64,000 nucleotides of DNA from assembly GCA_910587645.1 (NCBI GenBank), contig CAJUNA010000044.1, forward strand, positions 18,129 through 82,128, given 5' to 3'. The position numbers were made by a program, and so were the translations under genes. Source of the DNA: an uncultured Oscillospiraceae bacterium. Its GTDB lineage: Bacteria; Bacillota; Clostridia; Oscillospirales; Oscillospiraceae. The notes under the pieces are model-generated. The model was given only the letters and a program-made list of their open reading frames with translations, made no database searches and had not been told where the DNA came from. Positions 1-8,455 of this stretch are shown in pieces. Position 1 is the stretch's first letter, and every line of letters starts with the position of its first letter.

Positions 1-2
1 AG

Positions 3-170
3 GATTACTGCAAGTTTAAAAAACTGCTGGCGTTCAACTTTGACAGCGTAAAACTCCGGCGCAAGCTCTACCTGGTCCGGCATAAAAACAGCATCCTTTC
101 CCCCATTGCCCAGGCGTTTTATGATTATGCCACTGGGTTTTACAGCAAGGGTAGGGGTTTTTGCCAGTGA
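3..170 (+). CDS. LysR-type regulator, C-terminal fragment
   Basis: The frame is open from the window edge and ends at TGA 168-170, giving about 55 residues. The text (FDSVKLRRKLYLVRHKN, then SPIAQAFYDYA near the end) resembles the last strand and helix of a LysR substrate-binding domain, where a regulator family member senses a small ligand. The start and the DNA-binding domain lie outside the window. It points toward the glycine reductase locus and could regulate it, but that is only a guess from position. The family call rests on a short stretch and is moderate. Confidence 0.55.
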   Translation, partial: DYCKFKKLLAFNFDSVKLRRKLYLVRHKNSILSPIAQAFYDYATGFYSKGRGFCQ

Positions 171-229
171 CTTATTGATTTTTTCAATAACAAGAGCCTA
201 TTTTTTGTCCGCATATTTTGCTTTTTCCC

Positions 230-258
230 TTGTCAAAATCCATTTGGCAGGGTAAACT
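230..258 (+). promoter_or_regulatory. Probable promoter of the grd operon
   Basis: TTGTCA (230-235), a 17-base spacer and TAAACT (253-258) form a sigma-A-type promoter about 55 bases before the first riboswitch helix. No other gene lies between it and grdX. Confidence 0.6.
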
Positions 259-314
259 ATATGTCGGAAATGAGGCCGCTTTTGGCCTTGGATTTGTGAA
301 TATTGTTGGATGAA

Positions 315-490
315 GTCCTCAGGAGATCCGCTTTAGCGGGGCCGAAGGAATAAGCGCGTGGACATGCCAAGCCTGCCGTGAAGATCTCAGGCAAACAGAC
401 TGAGGACTGACAACTCTCTGGAGAGCGTAAGCGCCGACGGAGCAATTTGGGGCGCGTCTCCGAAGAATCTCTCAGGCTGGAAACAGAGCA
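315..490 (+). promoter_or_regulatory. Tandem glycine riboswitch
   Basis: Two consecutive glycine aptamers are visible. Aptamer 1 is closed by the pairing of 315-322 with 400-407 and contains the conserved GCCGAAGGAATAAG and ATCTCAGGCAAACAGA strings. Aptamer 2 (about 411-490) has GCGCCGACGGAGCAA, CCGAAGAATCTCTCAGG and a closing helix 416-420/484-488. The short linker between them is typical of the cooperative tandem class. It sits directly upstream of grdX and the glycine reductase genes, so substrate sensing of glycine is the natural reading. Not tested by a covariance model. Confidence 0.9.
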
Positions 491-541
491 AGGCATCAAA
501 ATTTGCGGTGCCTTGCTCTTTATTTATATAAAGAGCAAGGC
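485..541 (+). promoter_or_regulatory. Expression platform of the glycine riboswitch
   Basis: Two mutually exclusive hairpins are present. Bases 485-495 pair perfectly with 509-519 and are followed by a U-rich run (terminator-like). Bases 510-521 pair perfectly with 530-541, directly before the ribosome-binding site. The first hairpin shares 485-488 with the closing helix of aptamer 2 (416-420/484-488). Glycine binding should therefore disrupt the terminator, making this an ON switch. The direction of control is inferred from these overlaps. Confidence 0.7.
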
Positions 542-552
542 GGGAGGAGAAT

Positions 553-972
553 ATGGCTACGCTGCATCATCCCCGGGACTTTCTGATCCTCACCAATAAT
601 CCTCTGGTGCCCTCCTGCATGGAGGGGCGGGGGCTTTATACCATCCGGTTCCAGCCGGAGCGGAGCTTCCGGGAGATCCTGGTGGAGGCGAGAGACATGG
701 TGTATGCGGGGCACATCCTCTACACCCATCCCCTGGCCGGCAGCGTCAAGCCCAACGAGACACCTTATAAATCCCTGATTGTCTCTATGGCTGTCCACGG
801 CTTCGATCCGCAGCACGGGGAAATGATTGCCAACGCCATCGCTGTATTCGACAAATTCAAGCCATTGCAGCGTTCCCTCAGCCCCTCCGTTTTGGAGGAT
901 TTCCAGCTCATTGACTATACCCTGCTGGCCGGCGCCATCGGTTTTGACGCCCAGGCGGGTCTTAGTAAATAA
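553..972 (+). CDS. grdX: GrdX family protein
   Basis: A 139-residue soluble protein beginning MATLHHPRDFLILTNNP with ribosome-binding site GGGAGGAG just upstream. It matches the GrdX family, a conserved companion of glycine and betaine reductase operons with no established biochemical role. It is the first gene behind the tandem glycine riboswitch and precedes grdE by 26 bases. Conserved neighbourhood is the main support for its involvement in the complex. Confidence 0.85.
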   Translation: MATLHHPRDFLILTNNPLVPSCMEGRGLYTIRFQPERSFREILVEARDMVYAGHILYTHPLAGSVKPNETPYKSLIVSMAVHGFDPQHGEMIANAIAVFDKFKPLQRSLSPSVLEDFQLIDYTLLAGAIGFDAQAGLSK

Positions 973-998
973 ATCGTTAGAAGGAGGAGGTGTTCGCT

Positions 999-2297
999 TT
1001 GAAATTGGAACTGGGCTATATCCAGATTAAAGACATCCAGTTTTCAAAGGAATGCAAGGTAGACAACGGTACCCTGTATGTTGACCCCGACGCCGTCAAA
1101 GCCTATTTATATGAGGATGACGACGTTAAGGCGTGGGTCAAGGATTTCGGCTTCGACATCGCCAAGCCCGGCGAGAGCGTCCGGATCACCCCCGTTAAGG
1201 ACGTCATCGAGCCGCGGGTAAAGGTGGAGGGCCCCGGCGGCGTGTTCCCCGGCGTTATCAGCAAGGTGGAGACCGTTGGCAGCGGCAAGACCCACGTCCT
1301 GCGCGGCATGGCCGTGGTCACCGCCGGTAAGATTGTGGGCTTCCAGGAGGGCATTATCGACATGTCCGGCCCCGGCGCGGAGTATACCCCATTCTCCAAG
1401 CTGAACAACCTGGTCGTCGTGGCGGAGCCCAATGAGGGCTATCAGGACCATAAGCACGAGTATGAGCACGCGGTGCGCATCGCGGGCCTCCGGGCCGCCA
1501 CCTACATCGGTGAGCTGGGCCGCAGCGTTACCCCCGACGAGACCGCTGTGTTCGAGACCTACGGCATCAAGGAGGGGCTTGAGAAGCTGCCCAACCTGCC
1601 CCGCGTGGCTTATGTCCACATGCTGCAAAGCCAGGGCTTGCTCCATGACACCTACGTCTACGGCGTGGACGCCAAGCGGAGCTTGACCACCATTCTCTGC
1701 CCCACCGAGACCATGGACGGCGCCATCATCAGCGGCAACTGCGTGTCAGCCTGTGACAAGAACACGACCTACCACCATCAGAACAACCCCGTGGTAGCCA
1801 ACCTGTTCGCGGCCCATGGCAAGACCCTCAACTATGTCTGCAACATCATCACCAACGAGAACGTGTATCTGGCCGACAAGCAGCGTTCCTCCGACTGGAC
1901 CGCCAAGCTGTGCCGCCTGCTGGACCTGGACGGCGCTTTGGTAAGCCAGGAAGGCTTCGGCAACCCGGATACCGACCTCATTATGAACTGCAAGAAGATC
2001 GAGCTACAGGGCGTCAAGACCGTCATCATCACGGACGAGTACGCCGGCCAGGATGGCAAGAGCCAGTCCCTGGCGGATGCCGACCCCCTGGCGGACGCCG
2101 TGGTCACCGGCGGCAACGCCAACGAGGTTATCATCCTGCCGAAAATGGACAAGGTCATCGGCACCCTGGACTATGTGGACGTCATTGCGGGCGGCCATGC
2201 CGGGTCCCTGCGGCCTGACGGCACCATCGAGGCGGAATTGCAGGTCATCACCGGCGCTACCAACGAGATGGGCTTCAACCGCCTGAGCGCCCGCTGA
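999..2297 (+). CDS. grdE: Glycine reductase complex component B, alpha/beta proprotein
   Basis: GrdE is the proprotein that gives two subunits of the substrate-specific component B of glycine reductase. In the family it is cleaved before a cysteine that becomes a pyruvoyl group, which binds glycine as a Schiff base. Here the site is ISGNCVSACDKNTTYHHQNNP, with the cysteine at residue 248. I chose TTG at 999 (MKLELGYIQIKD) because AAGGAGGAGG ends at 990, giving about 8 bases of spacing; the GTG at 990 overlaps that site and would add three residues. The product is 432 residues, the usual family size. grdB follows after 31 bases. Confidence 0.92.
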   Translation: MKLELGYIQIKDIQFSKECKVDNGTLYVDPDAVKAYLYEDDDVKAWVKDFGFDIAKPGESVRITPVKDVIEPRVKVEGPGGVFPGVISKVETVGSGKTHVLRGMAVVTAGKIVGFQEGIIDMSGPGAEYTPFSKLNNLVVVAEPNEGYQDHKHEYEHAVRIAGLRAATYIGELGRSVTPDETAVFETYGIKEGLEKLPNLPRVAYVHMLQSQGLLHDTYVYGVDAKRSLTTILCPTETMDGAIISGNCVSACDKNTTYHHQNNPVVANLFAAHGKTLNYVCNIITNENVYLADKQRSSDWTAKLCRLLDLDGALVSQEGFGNPDTDLIMNCKKIELQGVKTVIITDEYAGQDGKSQSLADADPLADAVVTGGNANEVIILPKMDKVIGTLDYVDVIAGGHAGSLRPDGTIEAELQVITGATNEMGFNRLSAR

Positions 2298-2328
2298 CCT
2301 GAAAACAAAGGAAAGGAGGAAATTATCT

Positions 2329-3633
2329 GTGAGCTATAAAGTTGTACACTATATCAACCAGTTCTTCGCCAACATCGGCGGCGAGGAAATGGCCCACGTA
2401 GCCCCCGAACTGCGGGAAGGCTTCGTTGGCCCCGGTATGGCCCTCAACACCGCCTGGAAGGGCGAGGCTGAGATCACCGCCACCATCGTCTGCGGCGACT
2501 CCTACTTCGCCGAGCACGAGGCGGATGCCAAGGAGAAGGTACTGGCCTGGGTCAAGGAGCAGAAGCCTGACATGTTCATCGCCGGCCCCGCTTTCAACGC
2601 CGGCCGTTATGGCTATGCCTGCGCCACCATCGCCAACGCGGTGCAGGAGGAACTGGGCATCCCCGTACTGACCGGTATGTACGAGGAGAACCCCGGCGCC
2701 GACCTGAAAAACAAGGTTCTGATTGTCGCCACCGCCAACAGCGCCGCCGGCATGCGCAAGGCCGCCCCGGTTATGGCAAAGCTGGCGCTGAAGATCATGA
2801 AGGGCGAGAAGATCGGCGCTTCCGCCGAGGAGGGCTATATGCCCAACGGCATCCGCCGCAACTTCTTTGAAAAAGAAGTGGGCGCTAAGCGCGCGGTGGA
2901 CATGCTGATTGCCAAGCTCAGCGACAAGCCCTTTACCACCGAGTATCCCATGCCCTCCTTTGACCGCGTGGCCCCCAACAAGGCCGTTAAGGATCTGAGC
3001 AAGGCGACCATCGCCCTGTGCACCTCCGGCGGTATTGTCCCCAAGGGCAACCCGGATCACATCGAGTCCTCCTCCGCCTCCCACTACGGCGAATATTCCA
3101 TCGCTGGCGTGGATGATCTGACGGCGGAGACCTATGAAACCGCCCACGGCGGCTATGACCCGGTATACGCCAATGCCGACGCGGACCGCGTCCTGCCCGT
3201 GGACATCCTGCGGGAGATGGAGCGCGAGGGCAAGATCGGCAAGCTCCATGACTTCTTCTATACCACTGTCGGTAACGGTACTTCCGTTGCCAACGCCAAA
3301 AAATTTGCCGCGGAGTATGCGCAGAAACTCCTTCAGGCCGGTGTTCATGCCGTTATCATGACCAGCACGTGAGGGACTTGTACGCGTTGCGGTGCAACGA
3401 TGGTAAAAGAGATCGAGCGCGCGGGCATTCCCGTGGTGCATATGTGCACAGTCACTCCTATCTCCATGACGGTGGGCGCGAACCGTATCGTCCCCACTAT
3501 TGCGATCCCCCACCCCCTGGGCAACCCCGCCCTCTCCCTTGAGGAGGAGAAGGCCATCCGGCGCAAGCTGGTGGAGCGCGCCCTGGAGGCACTGACCACT
3601 GAGGTCGACGATCAGACCATCTTTGAAGTCTGA
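2329..3633 (+). CDS. grdB: Glycine reductase component B gamma subunit, selenoprotein
   Basis: The selenocysteine subunit of component B, which attacks the alpha-carbon of pyruvoyl-bound glycine. The frame runs through an in-frame TGA at 3370-3372 (codon 348) read as Sec: TST-U-GTCTRCGATMVKE, the family U-x-x-C site. Downstream sequence continues in the same frame as clear GrdB (VVHMCTVTPISMTVGANR) to TGA 3631-3633, giving 434 residues, the normal length. The start is GTG 2329 after GGAAAGGAGG. A conventional gene caller would split this gene into 347- and 77-residue pieces. Confidence 0.95.
3370..3399 (+). promoter_or_regulatory. Putative bacterial SECIS hairpin in grdB
   Basis: Twelve bases after the Sec UGA (3370-3372), CGTTGC (3385-3390) pairs perfectly with GCAACG (3394-3399) around a GGT loop. 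A short stem with GU in the apical loop is what SelB recognises in characterised bacterial SECIS elements. Its function here is inferred from position and loop sequence. Confidence 0.65.
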
Positions 3634-3648
3634 TTCCAGGCGATTCCG

Positions 3649-3678
3649 CCGGGGCGGGGCCGTCCGGCTCCGCCCCGG
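3649..3678 (+). other. GC-rich hairpin between grdB and trxB
   Basis: Bases 3649-3660 pair with 3667-3678 (CCGGGGCGG against CCGCCCCGG plus flanking pairs). No T run follows, so this is more likely an mRNA-stability or partial attenuation element than a full terminator. Confidence 0.5.
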
Positions 3679-3708
3679 ACTTCCTGAATACAGGAGCTTA
3701 TAAAAGCT

Positions 3709-4647
3709 ATGAGCAAGATTTATGATGTAATCATTTTGGGCGGCGGTCCCGCCGGCCTGACAGCCGGCCTTTACGCCGGACGCAGCCGCCTGAGCACCCT
3801 TATTATCGAAAAGGGACAGGATGGCGGCCAGATCGCCATTACGGATGAGATTGAGAACTATCCCGGCCAGATGGTGGAGGGCGAGAGCGGCCCCAGCCTG
3901 ATCGCCCGCATGACCGGGCAGGCCAAGAAGTTCGGCGCGGAACGCTGCACGGACGCCATCAAGAGCGTGGAGCTGGAGGGCGAGGTCAAGAAGCTGGTGG
4001 GCACCAAGGGTGAGTACCTGGCCAAGTGTGTCATTATCGCCACCGGCGCATTCCCCAAGCCCATTGGCTGCGAGAACGAAGGCAAGTTTACCGGCAAGGG
4101 CATTTCCTTCTGCGCTACCTGCGACGCGGCGTTCTTCGAGGACTTCGAGGTCTACGTGGTGGGCGGCGGCGACAGCGCGGTAGAAGAGGCCATGTACCTG
4201 ACCAAGTTTGCCCGGAAAGTGACCATTATCCACCGCCGGGACGAACTGCGGGCGGCTAAGTCCATTCAGGAGAAGGCTTTCGCCAATCCCAAGATCGCTT
4301 TCATGTGGGACAGCGTGGTAGTCCGTGTAGACGGCGATGACCTGCTCAATTCCATGACGGTGAAAAACGTGAAGACCGGCGAACTGACCACGGTGGAAGC
4401 AGACGAGGAGGACGGCCTGTTCGGCCTGTTCGGCTTCATCGGGTATAACCCCAACTCCAAGCTCTTCGAGGGCATGCTGGAGATGGAGAACGGCTATATC
4501 AAGACGGATGACAACATGCACACCAACATCCCCGGCGTGTTTGCCGCAGGGGACATCCGTGTCAAGAGCCTGCGCCAGGTGGTCACCGCCGCCGCGGATG
4601 GCGCGATTGCCGCCATGCAGGCGGAGCATTATGTCAGCAACCATTGA
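3709..4647 (+). CDS. trxB: Thioredoxin reductase
   Basis: A flavoprotein that passes electrons from reduced pyridine nucleotide to thioredoxin, here the reductant for glycine reductase. It is 312 residues long. An FAD-binding GGGPAGL lies at about residues 11-17, the redox pair C135-A-T-C138 follows in CATCDAAFF, and GGGDSAVEEA marks the nucleotide-binding domain. The C-terminal FAD-contact motif GVFAAGDIR is intact. It sits between grdB and trxA, the usual arrangement in glycine reductase operons. Confidence 0.93.
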   Translation: MSKIYDVIILGGGPAGLTAGLYAGRSRLSTLIIEKGQDGGQIAITDEIENYPGQMVEGESGPSLIARMTGQAKKFGAERCTDAIKSVELEGEVKKLVGTKGEYLAKCVIIATGAFPKPIGCENEGKFTGKGISFCATCDAAFFEDFEVYVVGGGDSAVEEAMYLTKFARKVTIIHRRDELRAAKSIQEKAFANPKIAFMWDSVVVRVDGDDLLNSMTVKNVKTGELTTVEADEEDGLFGLFGFIGYNPNSKLFEGMLEMENGYIKTDDNMHTNIPGVFAAGDIRVKSLRQVVTAAADGAIAAMQAEHYVSNH

Positions 4648-4704
4648 TTTTTGACTGAAAATGAGATATAATGTTCTCATCTTACACAATAGGAGGCCAT
4701 GACC

Positions 4705-5022
4705 ATGCTTGAACTGGATAAAACAACCTTTGAGACTGAGGTCCTCAAGGCCGAGGGCAAGGTGCTGGTGGACTTTTATGGCGATGGCTGCGTTCCCTGC
4801 GCGGCCCTTATGCCCCATGTCCACGCCTTTGCGGAGACCTACGGGGAGAAAATCAAGTTCTGCGCCCTGAACACCACCAAGGCCCGCCGTCTGGCCATCA
4901 GCCAGAAAATTCTGGGCCTGCCCGTCATCGCTATCTACGAGAACGGCGAGATGATCGACTCCTGCGTCAAGGAGGACGCCACCCCCGAGAACGTAGAGGC
5001 TATGATCAAGAAGTACGCCTAA
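4705..5022 (+). CDS. trxA: Thioredoxin, glycine-reductase type
   Basis: A 105-residue thioredoxin. The active site reads GDGCVPC (C29, C32) in place of the classic WCGPC; loss of the tryptophan and the GCVPC form are typical of thioredoxins in glycine reductase operons. It reduces the selenoprotein GrdA after each turnover. The ATG at 4705 is preferred because AGGAGG (4691-4696) gives 8-base spacing; an ATG at 4699 is only 2 bases away. grdA begins 64 bases downstream. Confidence 0.92.
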   Translation: MLELDKTTFETEVLKAEGKVLVDFYGDGCVPCAALMPHVHAFAETYGEKIKFCALNTTKARRLAISQKILGLPVIAIYENGEMIDSCVKEDATPENVEAMIKKYA

Positions 5023-5086
5023 GGCGTATCCCCCATCGTTAGATTCCGGAAGGATTCTATAAAAACTGAAGAAGGAGGTATGTGAC

Positions 5087-5563
5087 ATGAGCATCTTAGC
5101 TGGCAAGAAGGTCATCATCATTGGTGACCGCGACGGCATTCCCGGCATGGCTATTGAGGCCTGCGCCCAGTCTGCTGGTGCCGAAGTGGTGTTTTCCTCC
5201 ACGGAGTGCTTCGTCTGAACGGCCGCTGGTGCAATGGATCTGGAAAATCAGAAGAGAGTCAAGGAATTCGCTGAGCAGTACGGCCCCGAGAACATTGTCG
5301 TTCTCCTGGGCGCTGCGGAGGGCGAAGCCTCCGGCCTGGCCGCTGAAACAGTGACCGCCGGTGACCCCACTTATGCCGGTCCATTGACAGGAGTCTCGTT
5401 GGGACTCACGGTTTACCATGTGTGCGAGCCCGAAGTGAAGGCGGAGTTTGACGACGCCGTCTATGACGAGCAGGTCTCCATGATGGAGATGGTTCTGGAT
5501 GTGGATGACATCATCAATGAGATGAGCGCCATTCGCGATGAACACTGCAAGTACCTGGGCTGA
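5087..5563 (+). CDS. grdA: Glycine reductase component A, selenoprotein
   Basis: The small selenoprotein that carries the carboxymethyl-selenoether intermediate from component B to component C. TGA at 5216-5218 is codon 44 and is read as selenocysteine in CFV-U-TAAGAMDLENQ, which is the canonical GrdA site and position. The complete product is 158 residues, the usual size. The start is ATG 5087 after AGAAGGAGG. Bases 5223-5237 after the UGA can fold into a small irregular hairpin with GGT (5228-5230) in the loop, a plausible SECIS. A terminator follows 11 bases after the stop. Confidence 0.95.
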
Positions 5564-5574
5564 TCGACGCAGGT

Positions 5575-5608
5575 AAGGGCGGCGGCTGGTTAGCCGCCGC
5601 CCTTTTTT
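5575..5608 (+). terminator. Strong intrinsic terminator after grdA
   Basis: Thirteen perfect pairs (5575-5587 with 5592-5604), a four-base loop, then a T run. It splits the locus into a selenoprotein half and a grdC/grdD half. Confidence 0.88.
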
Positions 5609-5669
5609 GTATTTTCGCGTACCGCTTCTTCCTCTGATGCAGTATTGTCCCAAGGTTAAAGTTCTTTTT

Positions 5670-5696
5670 CATACTTTTTCTGGAAGAAAAAGTATG
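5670..5696. repeat. AT-rich intergenic palindrome
   Basis: CATACTTTTTC (5670-5680) and GAAAAAGTATG (5686-5696) are perfect inverted arms. Similar palindromes with long A/T tracts lie at 21590-21619 and near 25200, so this may be one copy of a dispersed intergenic family. Confidence 0.5.
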
Positions 5697-5734
5697 CGCC
5701 AAAATTTACCAATAAAAGAAAGGCTGTGGACATT

Positions 5735-7279
5735 ATGAAAAGCGTTATCAAGGGCGCCGGGTACATCCTGGTGCACACCCCCGACATGGTCCTGCACAAC
5801 GGGACCACGCAGACCACAGAGCGCATTGTGAACCCGGAGAGCGAGTATCTCAAGGAGCTGCCCAGCCATATCCGCAGCTTTGACCAGGCCCTCTCCTATT
5901 GGCCCAACCAGGTCTATATCGGCAACAAGCACCCTGACGAGCTGGCGGAAGTGGCCCAGCCCTGGTGCGACAAGGCCTGCGATGTTTCAGACCGTTTCGG
6001 CCCCTTCGGGCAGATGATGCCCCAGGAAGAGTTCCTGCTGCTGATGCAGGCCTGCGATGTCTTCGGCCTGGTGAAGCTGGAGCAGGGCTTTGCCGACGCC
6101 CACCGTGCTGCCTTGGCAGCCAACCCCATCATGGATGAAACCATCCTGGCCCGGATTCCCGAGACCCAGACTGCCGGGGAAGAGATTGCCCGTCTGGTCA
6201 GTGAGGAGCATTCTGAGGGCCTTTACCACAACGGTACGTTGGTTGGCTGCGTTAACCGCGCCCACGATATCGATGTGAACCTCTCCGCCCACGTCATGCA
6301 CGAGAACCTGGTGAGCAAGGCCAGCTCCGTGATGGCGCTGCTGTCCGCCGTGAAGAACGCGGGCATCTCCAAAGAGGACGTAGAATACGTGGTGGACTGC
6401 GCTGAGGAAGCCTGCGGCGATATGAACCAGCGGGGCGGCGGCAACTTTGCCAAGTCCGCTGCGGAGATCGCCGGCCTTGCCAACGCCACCGGCTCCGATG
6501 CCCGTGGTTTCTGCGCGGCGCCTGCCCACGCCATGATTGAAGCCGCCGCCCTGGTAGCATCCGGCGCGTATAAGACCGTTGTGGTCACCGCCGGCGGCTG
6601 CACCGCCAAGCTGGGCATGAACGGCAAGGACCATGTGAAGAAGGGCCTGCCCATCATGGAGGACATGGTTGGCGGTTTCGCGGTAGTGCTGACCCAGGAC
6701 GATGGTGTAAGCCCGGAGATTAACCTGGATATGCTGGGCCGCCACACGGTGGGCACCGGCTCCGCGCCTCAGGCGGTTATCTCCAGCCTGGTGACCAATC
6801 CCCTGGACAAACACGGCCTGAAGATCACGGACATCGACAAATATTCCCCGGAAATGCAGAATCCGGATATCACCAAGCCCGCCGGCGCAGGCGACGTGCC
6901 GCTGTCCAACTATAAGATGATTGCCGCCCTGGCGGTGAAGCGGGGCGAGCTGCAAAAGGCGGACTTGGCCACCTTCCCGGTAAAGCACGGCCTTACCGGC
7001 TGGGCGCCTACCCAGGGCCATATCCCCTCCGGCGTACCCTATATCGGATTTGCCCGCAACGACATCATGGCCGGGAAGCTGAACCGGGTCATGATCATCG
7101 GCAAGGGCTCCCTGTTCCTGGGCCGCATGACCAACCTCTTTGACGGCGTCTCCTTTGTCATCCAGGCCAACACCGGCGCGGAGAAAGCGGAAGCCGGGGT
7201 CAGCGAGGACGAGGTGAAGGGCATGATTGCCAAGGCCATGAAGGACTTTGCCGCCACACTGCTGGCCCAGGCCGAATAA
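5735..7279 (+). CDS. grdC: Glycine reductase component C beta subunit
   Basis: Component C releases the acetyl group from GrdA and forms acetyl phosphate. This subunit belongs to the FabH-like (thiolase-fold) group, as seen in GSDARGFCAAPAHAMIEAAALV, where a cysteine sits in the acyl-accepting position. It is 514 residues from ATG 5735 (MKSVIKGAGYILVHTPDM), preferred over GTG 5726 because the upstream AAGAAAGG lies only 2 bases from the GTG. It is separated from grdA by a strong terminator, so it may have its own promoter or depend on partial read-through. Confidence 0.92.
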   Translation: MKSVIKGAGYILVHTPDMVLHNGTTQTTERIVNPESEYLKELPSHIRSFDQALSYWPNQVYIGNKHPDELAEVAQPWCDKACDVSDRFGPFGQMMPQEEFLLLMQACDVFGLVKLEQGFADAHRAALAANPIMDETILARIPETQTAGEEIARLVSEEHSEGLYHNGTLVGCVNRAHDIDVNLSAHVMHENLVSKASSVMALLSAVKNAGISKEDVEYVVDCAEEACGDMNQRGGGNFAKSAAEIAGLANATGSDARGFCAAPAHAMIEAAALVASGAYKTVVVTAGGCTAKLGMNGKDHVKKGLPIMEDMVGGFAVVLTQDDGVSPEINLDMLGRHTVGTGSAPQAVISSLVTNPLDKHGLKITDIDKYSPEMQNPDITKPAGAGDVPLSNYKMIAALAVKRGELQKADLATFPVKHGLTGWAPTQGHIPSGVPYIGFARNDIMAGKLNRVMIIGKGSLFLGRMTNLFDGVSFVIQANTGAEKAEAGVSEDEVKGMIAKAMKDFAATLLAQAE

Positions 7280-7294
7280 GGCGGGAGGATGGCT

Positions 7295-8443
7295 ATGAGT
7301 AATCTGGAAAAAACCATTGCCAAGGCGTTTCTGGAGATGGCGGAGGGCCTGGAAACCGGGTCTTTTGGCCCCAAGCCCCGGATTGCCCTGACCGGTATGG
7401 GCAGTGAGCACGGCGAGGAGAACGCTATGGCCGCCGCCGTAGCCGCCGCCCACCGCGGGGTAGACGTGCGCTATATCGGCACCCTGGAAGCGGAAGGGGT
7501 CACCACCGTCCATGTAGGCAACGAGGACGAGGGCCACAAGAAGATGGAGCAAATGGTGGAAACCGGCGAGGTAGACGGCGCCGTCACCATGCACTTCCCC
7601 TTCCCTATCGGCGTGTCCACCGTAGGCCGCGTTGTCACACCCGCTAAGGGAAAAGAGATGTTCATTGCCACCTCTACCGGCACCGCCAGCGCGGACCGGA
7701 TTGAGGGGATGATCAAAAACGCGGTGTACGGTATCATCACTGCCAAAGCCTGCGGTGTTCAAAATCCCACAGTGGGCATCCTGAATGTAGACGGTGCGCG
7801 GCAAACAGAGATGGCGCTGAACCAACTGCAACAGAACGGATATGCTTTCCGCTGGGCGGAATCCGCCCGTTCCGACGGCGGTGCGGTGCTTCGCGGAAAC
7901 GACGTACTGCAAGGCACCCCCGATGTCCTGGTGTGCGACAGCCTTACCGGAAACGTGCTGGTGAAGATGCTCTCCGCCTACACCACTGGCGGCAGCTTTG
8001 AATCCGCCGGATACGGCTATGGCCCGGGCATTGGCCCCGGCTATGACAAACTGGTGCTGATCGTCTCCCGGGCCAGCGGCGCGCCCCTGGTAGCCAACGC
8101 CCTGGAGTTTGCCGCCCAGCTGGTGCGGGGCAAGGTCTTTGCCATTGCCGCCCAGGAGTTCGCCGCCGCAGAGAAGGCGGGGCTGAGCAAGATACTGGCA
8201 GACCGCAAGTCCGCTGCCAAGCCCGCCGGTGAGGAAGAGGTCAAGGCCCCTCCCGCCGAGCCGTGTACCGCCAGCATCCCCGGCATTGAGGTGATGGATC
8301 TGGAGGACGCCGCCAAGGCCCTCTGGAAGGCTGGAATCTACGCGGAGACTGGGATGGGCTGCACCGGCCCGCTGGTGATGATGAGCGAAGCGAACCATGC
8401 CAAGGCCCAGGAAATCCTGAAAGCCGCCGGATATATCGGATAA
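7295..8443 (+). CDS. grdD: Glycine reductase component C alpha subunit
   Basis: The second component C subunit, related to PlsX phosphate acyltransferases, which fits release of the acetyl group to phosphate. It is 382 residues. ATG 7295 is chosen because the GGGAGG site overlaps the alternative ATG at 7289. Recognisable segments include IALTGMGSEHGEENAM and YGYGPGIGPGYDKLVLIVSRASG. The gene follows grdC after 15 bases and is followed 12 bases later by a small orphan gene. Confidence 0.92.
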   Translation: MSNLEKTIAKAFLEMAEGLETGSFGPKPRIALTGMGSEHGEENAMAAAVAAAHRGVDVRYIGTLEAEGVTTVHVGNEDEGHKKMEQMVETGEVDGAVTMHFPFPIGVSTVGRVVTPAKGKEMFIATSTGTASADRIEGMIKNAVYGIITAKACGVQNPTVGILNVDGARQTEMALNQLQQNGYAFRWAESARSDGGAVLRGNDVLQGTPDVLVCDSLTGNVLVKMLSAYTTGGSFESAGYGYGPGIGPGYDKLVLIVSRASGAPLVANALEFAAQLVRGKVFAIAAQEFAAAEKAGLSKILADRKSAAKPAGEEEVKAPPAEPCTASIPGIEVMDLEDAAKALWKAGIYAETGMGCTGPLVMMSEANHAKAQEILKAAGYIG

Positions 8444-8455
8444 GGGGGCGGCAGG

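Noticed and set aside
990..998. GTG 990 as grdE start
   Set aside because: It overlaps the ribosome-binding site; TTG 999 has correct spacing and matches the family N-terminus MKLELG.
3370..3372. Stop codon that would make grdB a pseudogene
   Set aside because: Frame and homology continue without shift, and the position is the known Sec codon of GrdB.
2323..5202. Very long antisense open frame opposite grdB, trxB and trxA
   Set aside because: It mirrors high-GC codon use of the real genes, has no ribosome-binding site and low-complexity Gly/His/Leu text. The same applies to long antisense frames at 5987-8656, 25924-27804 and 49446-51320.
5216..5218. Stop codon that would truncate GrdA after 43 residues
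   Set aside because: It is the canonical Sec44 position of GrdA with exact context and a normal full length.
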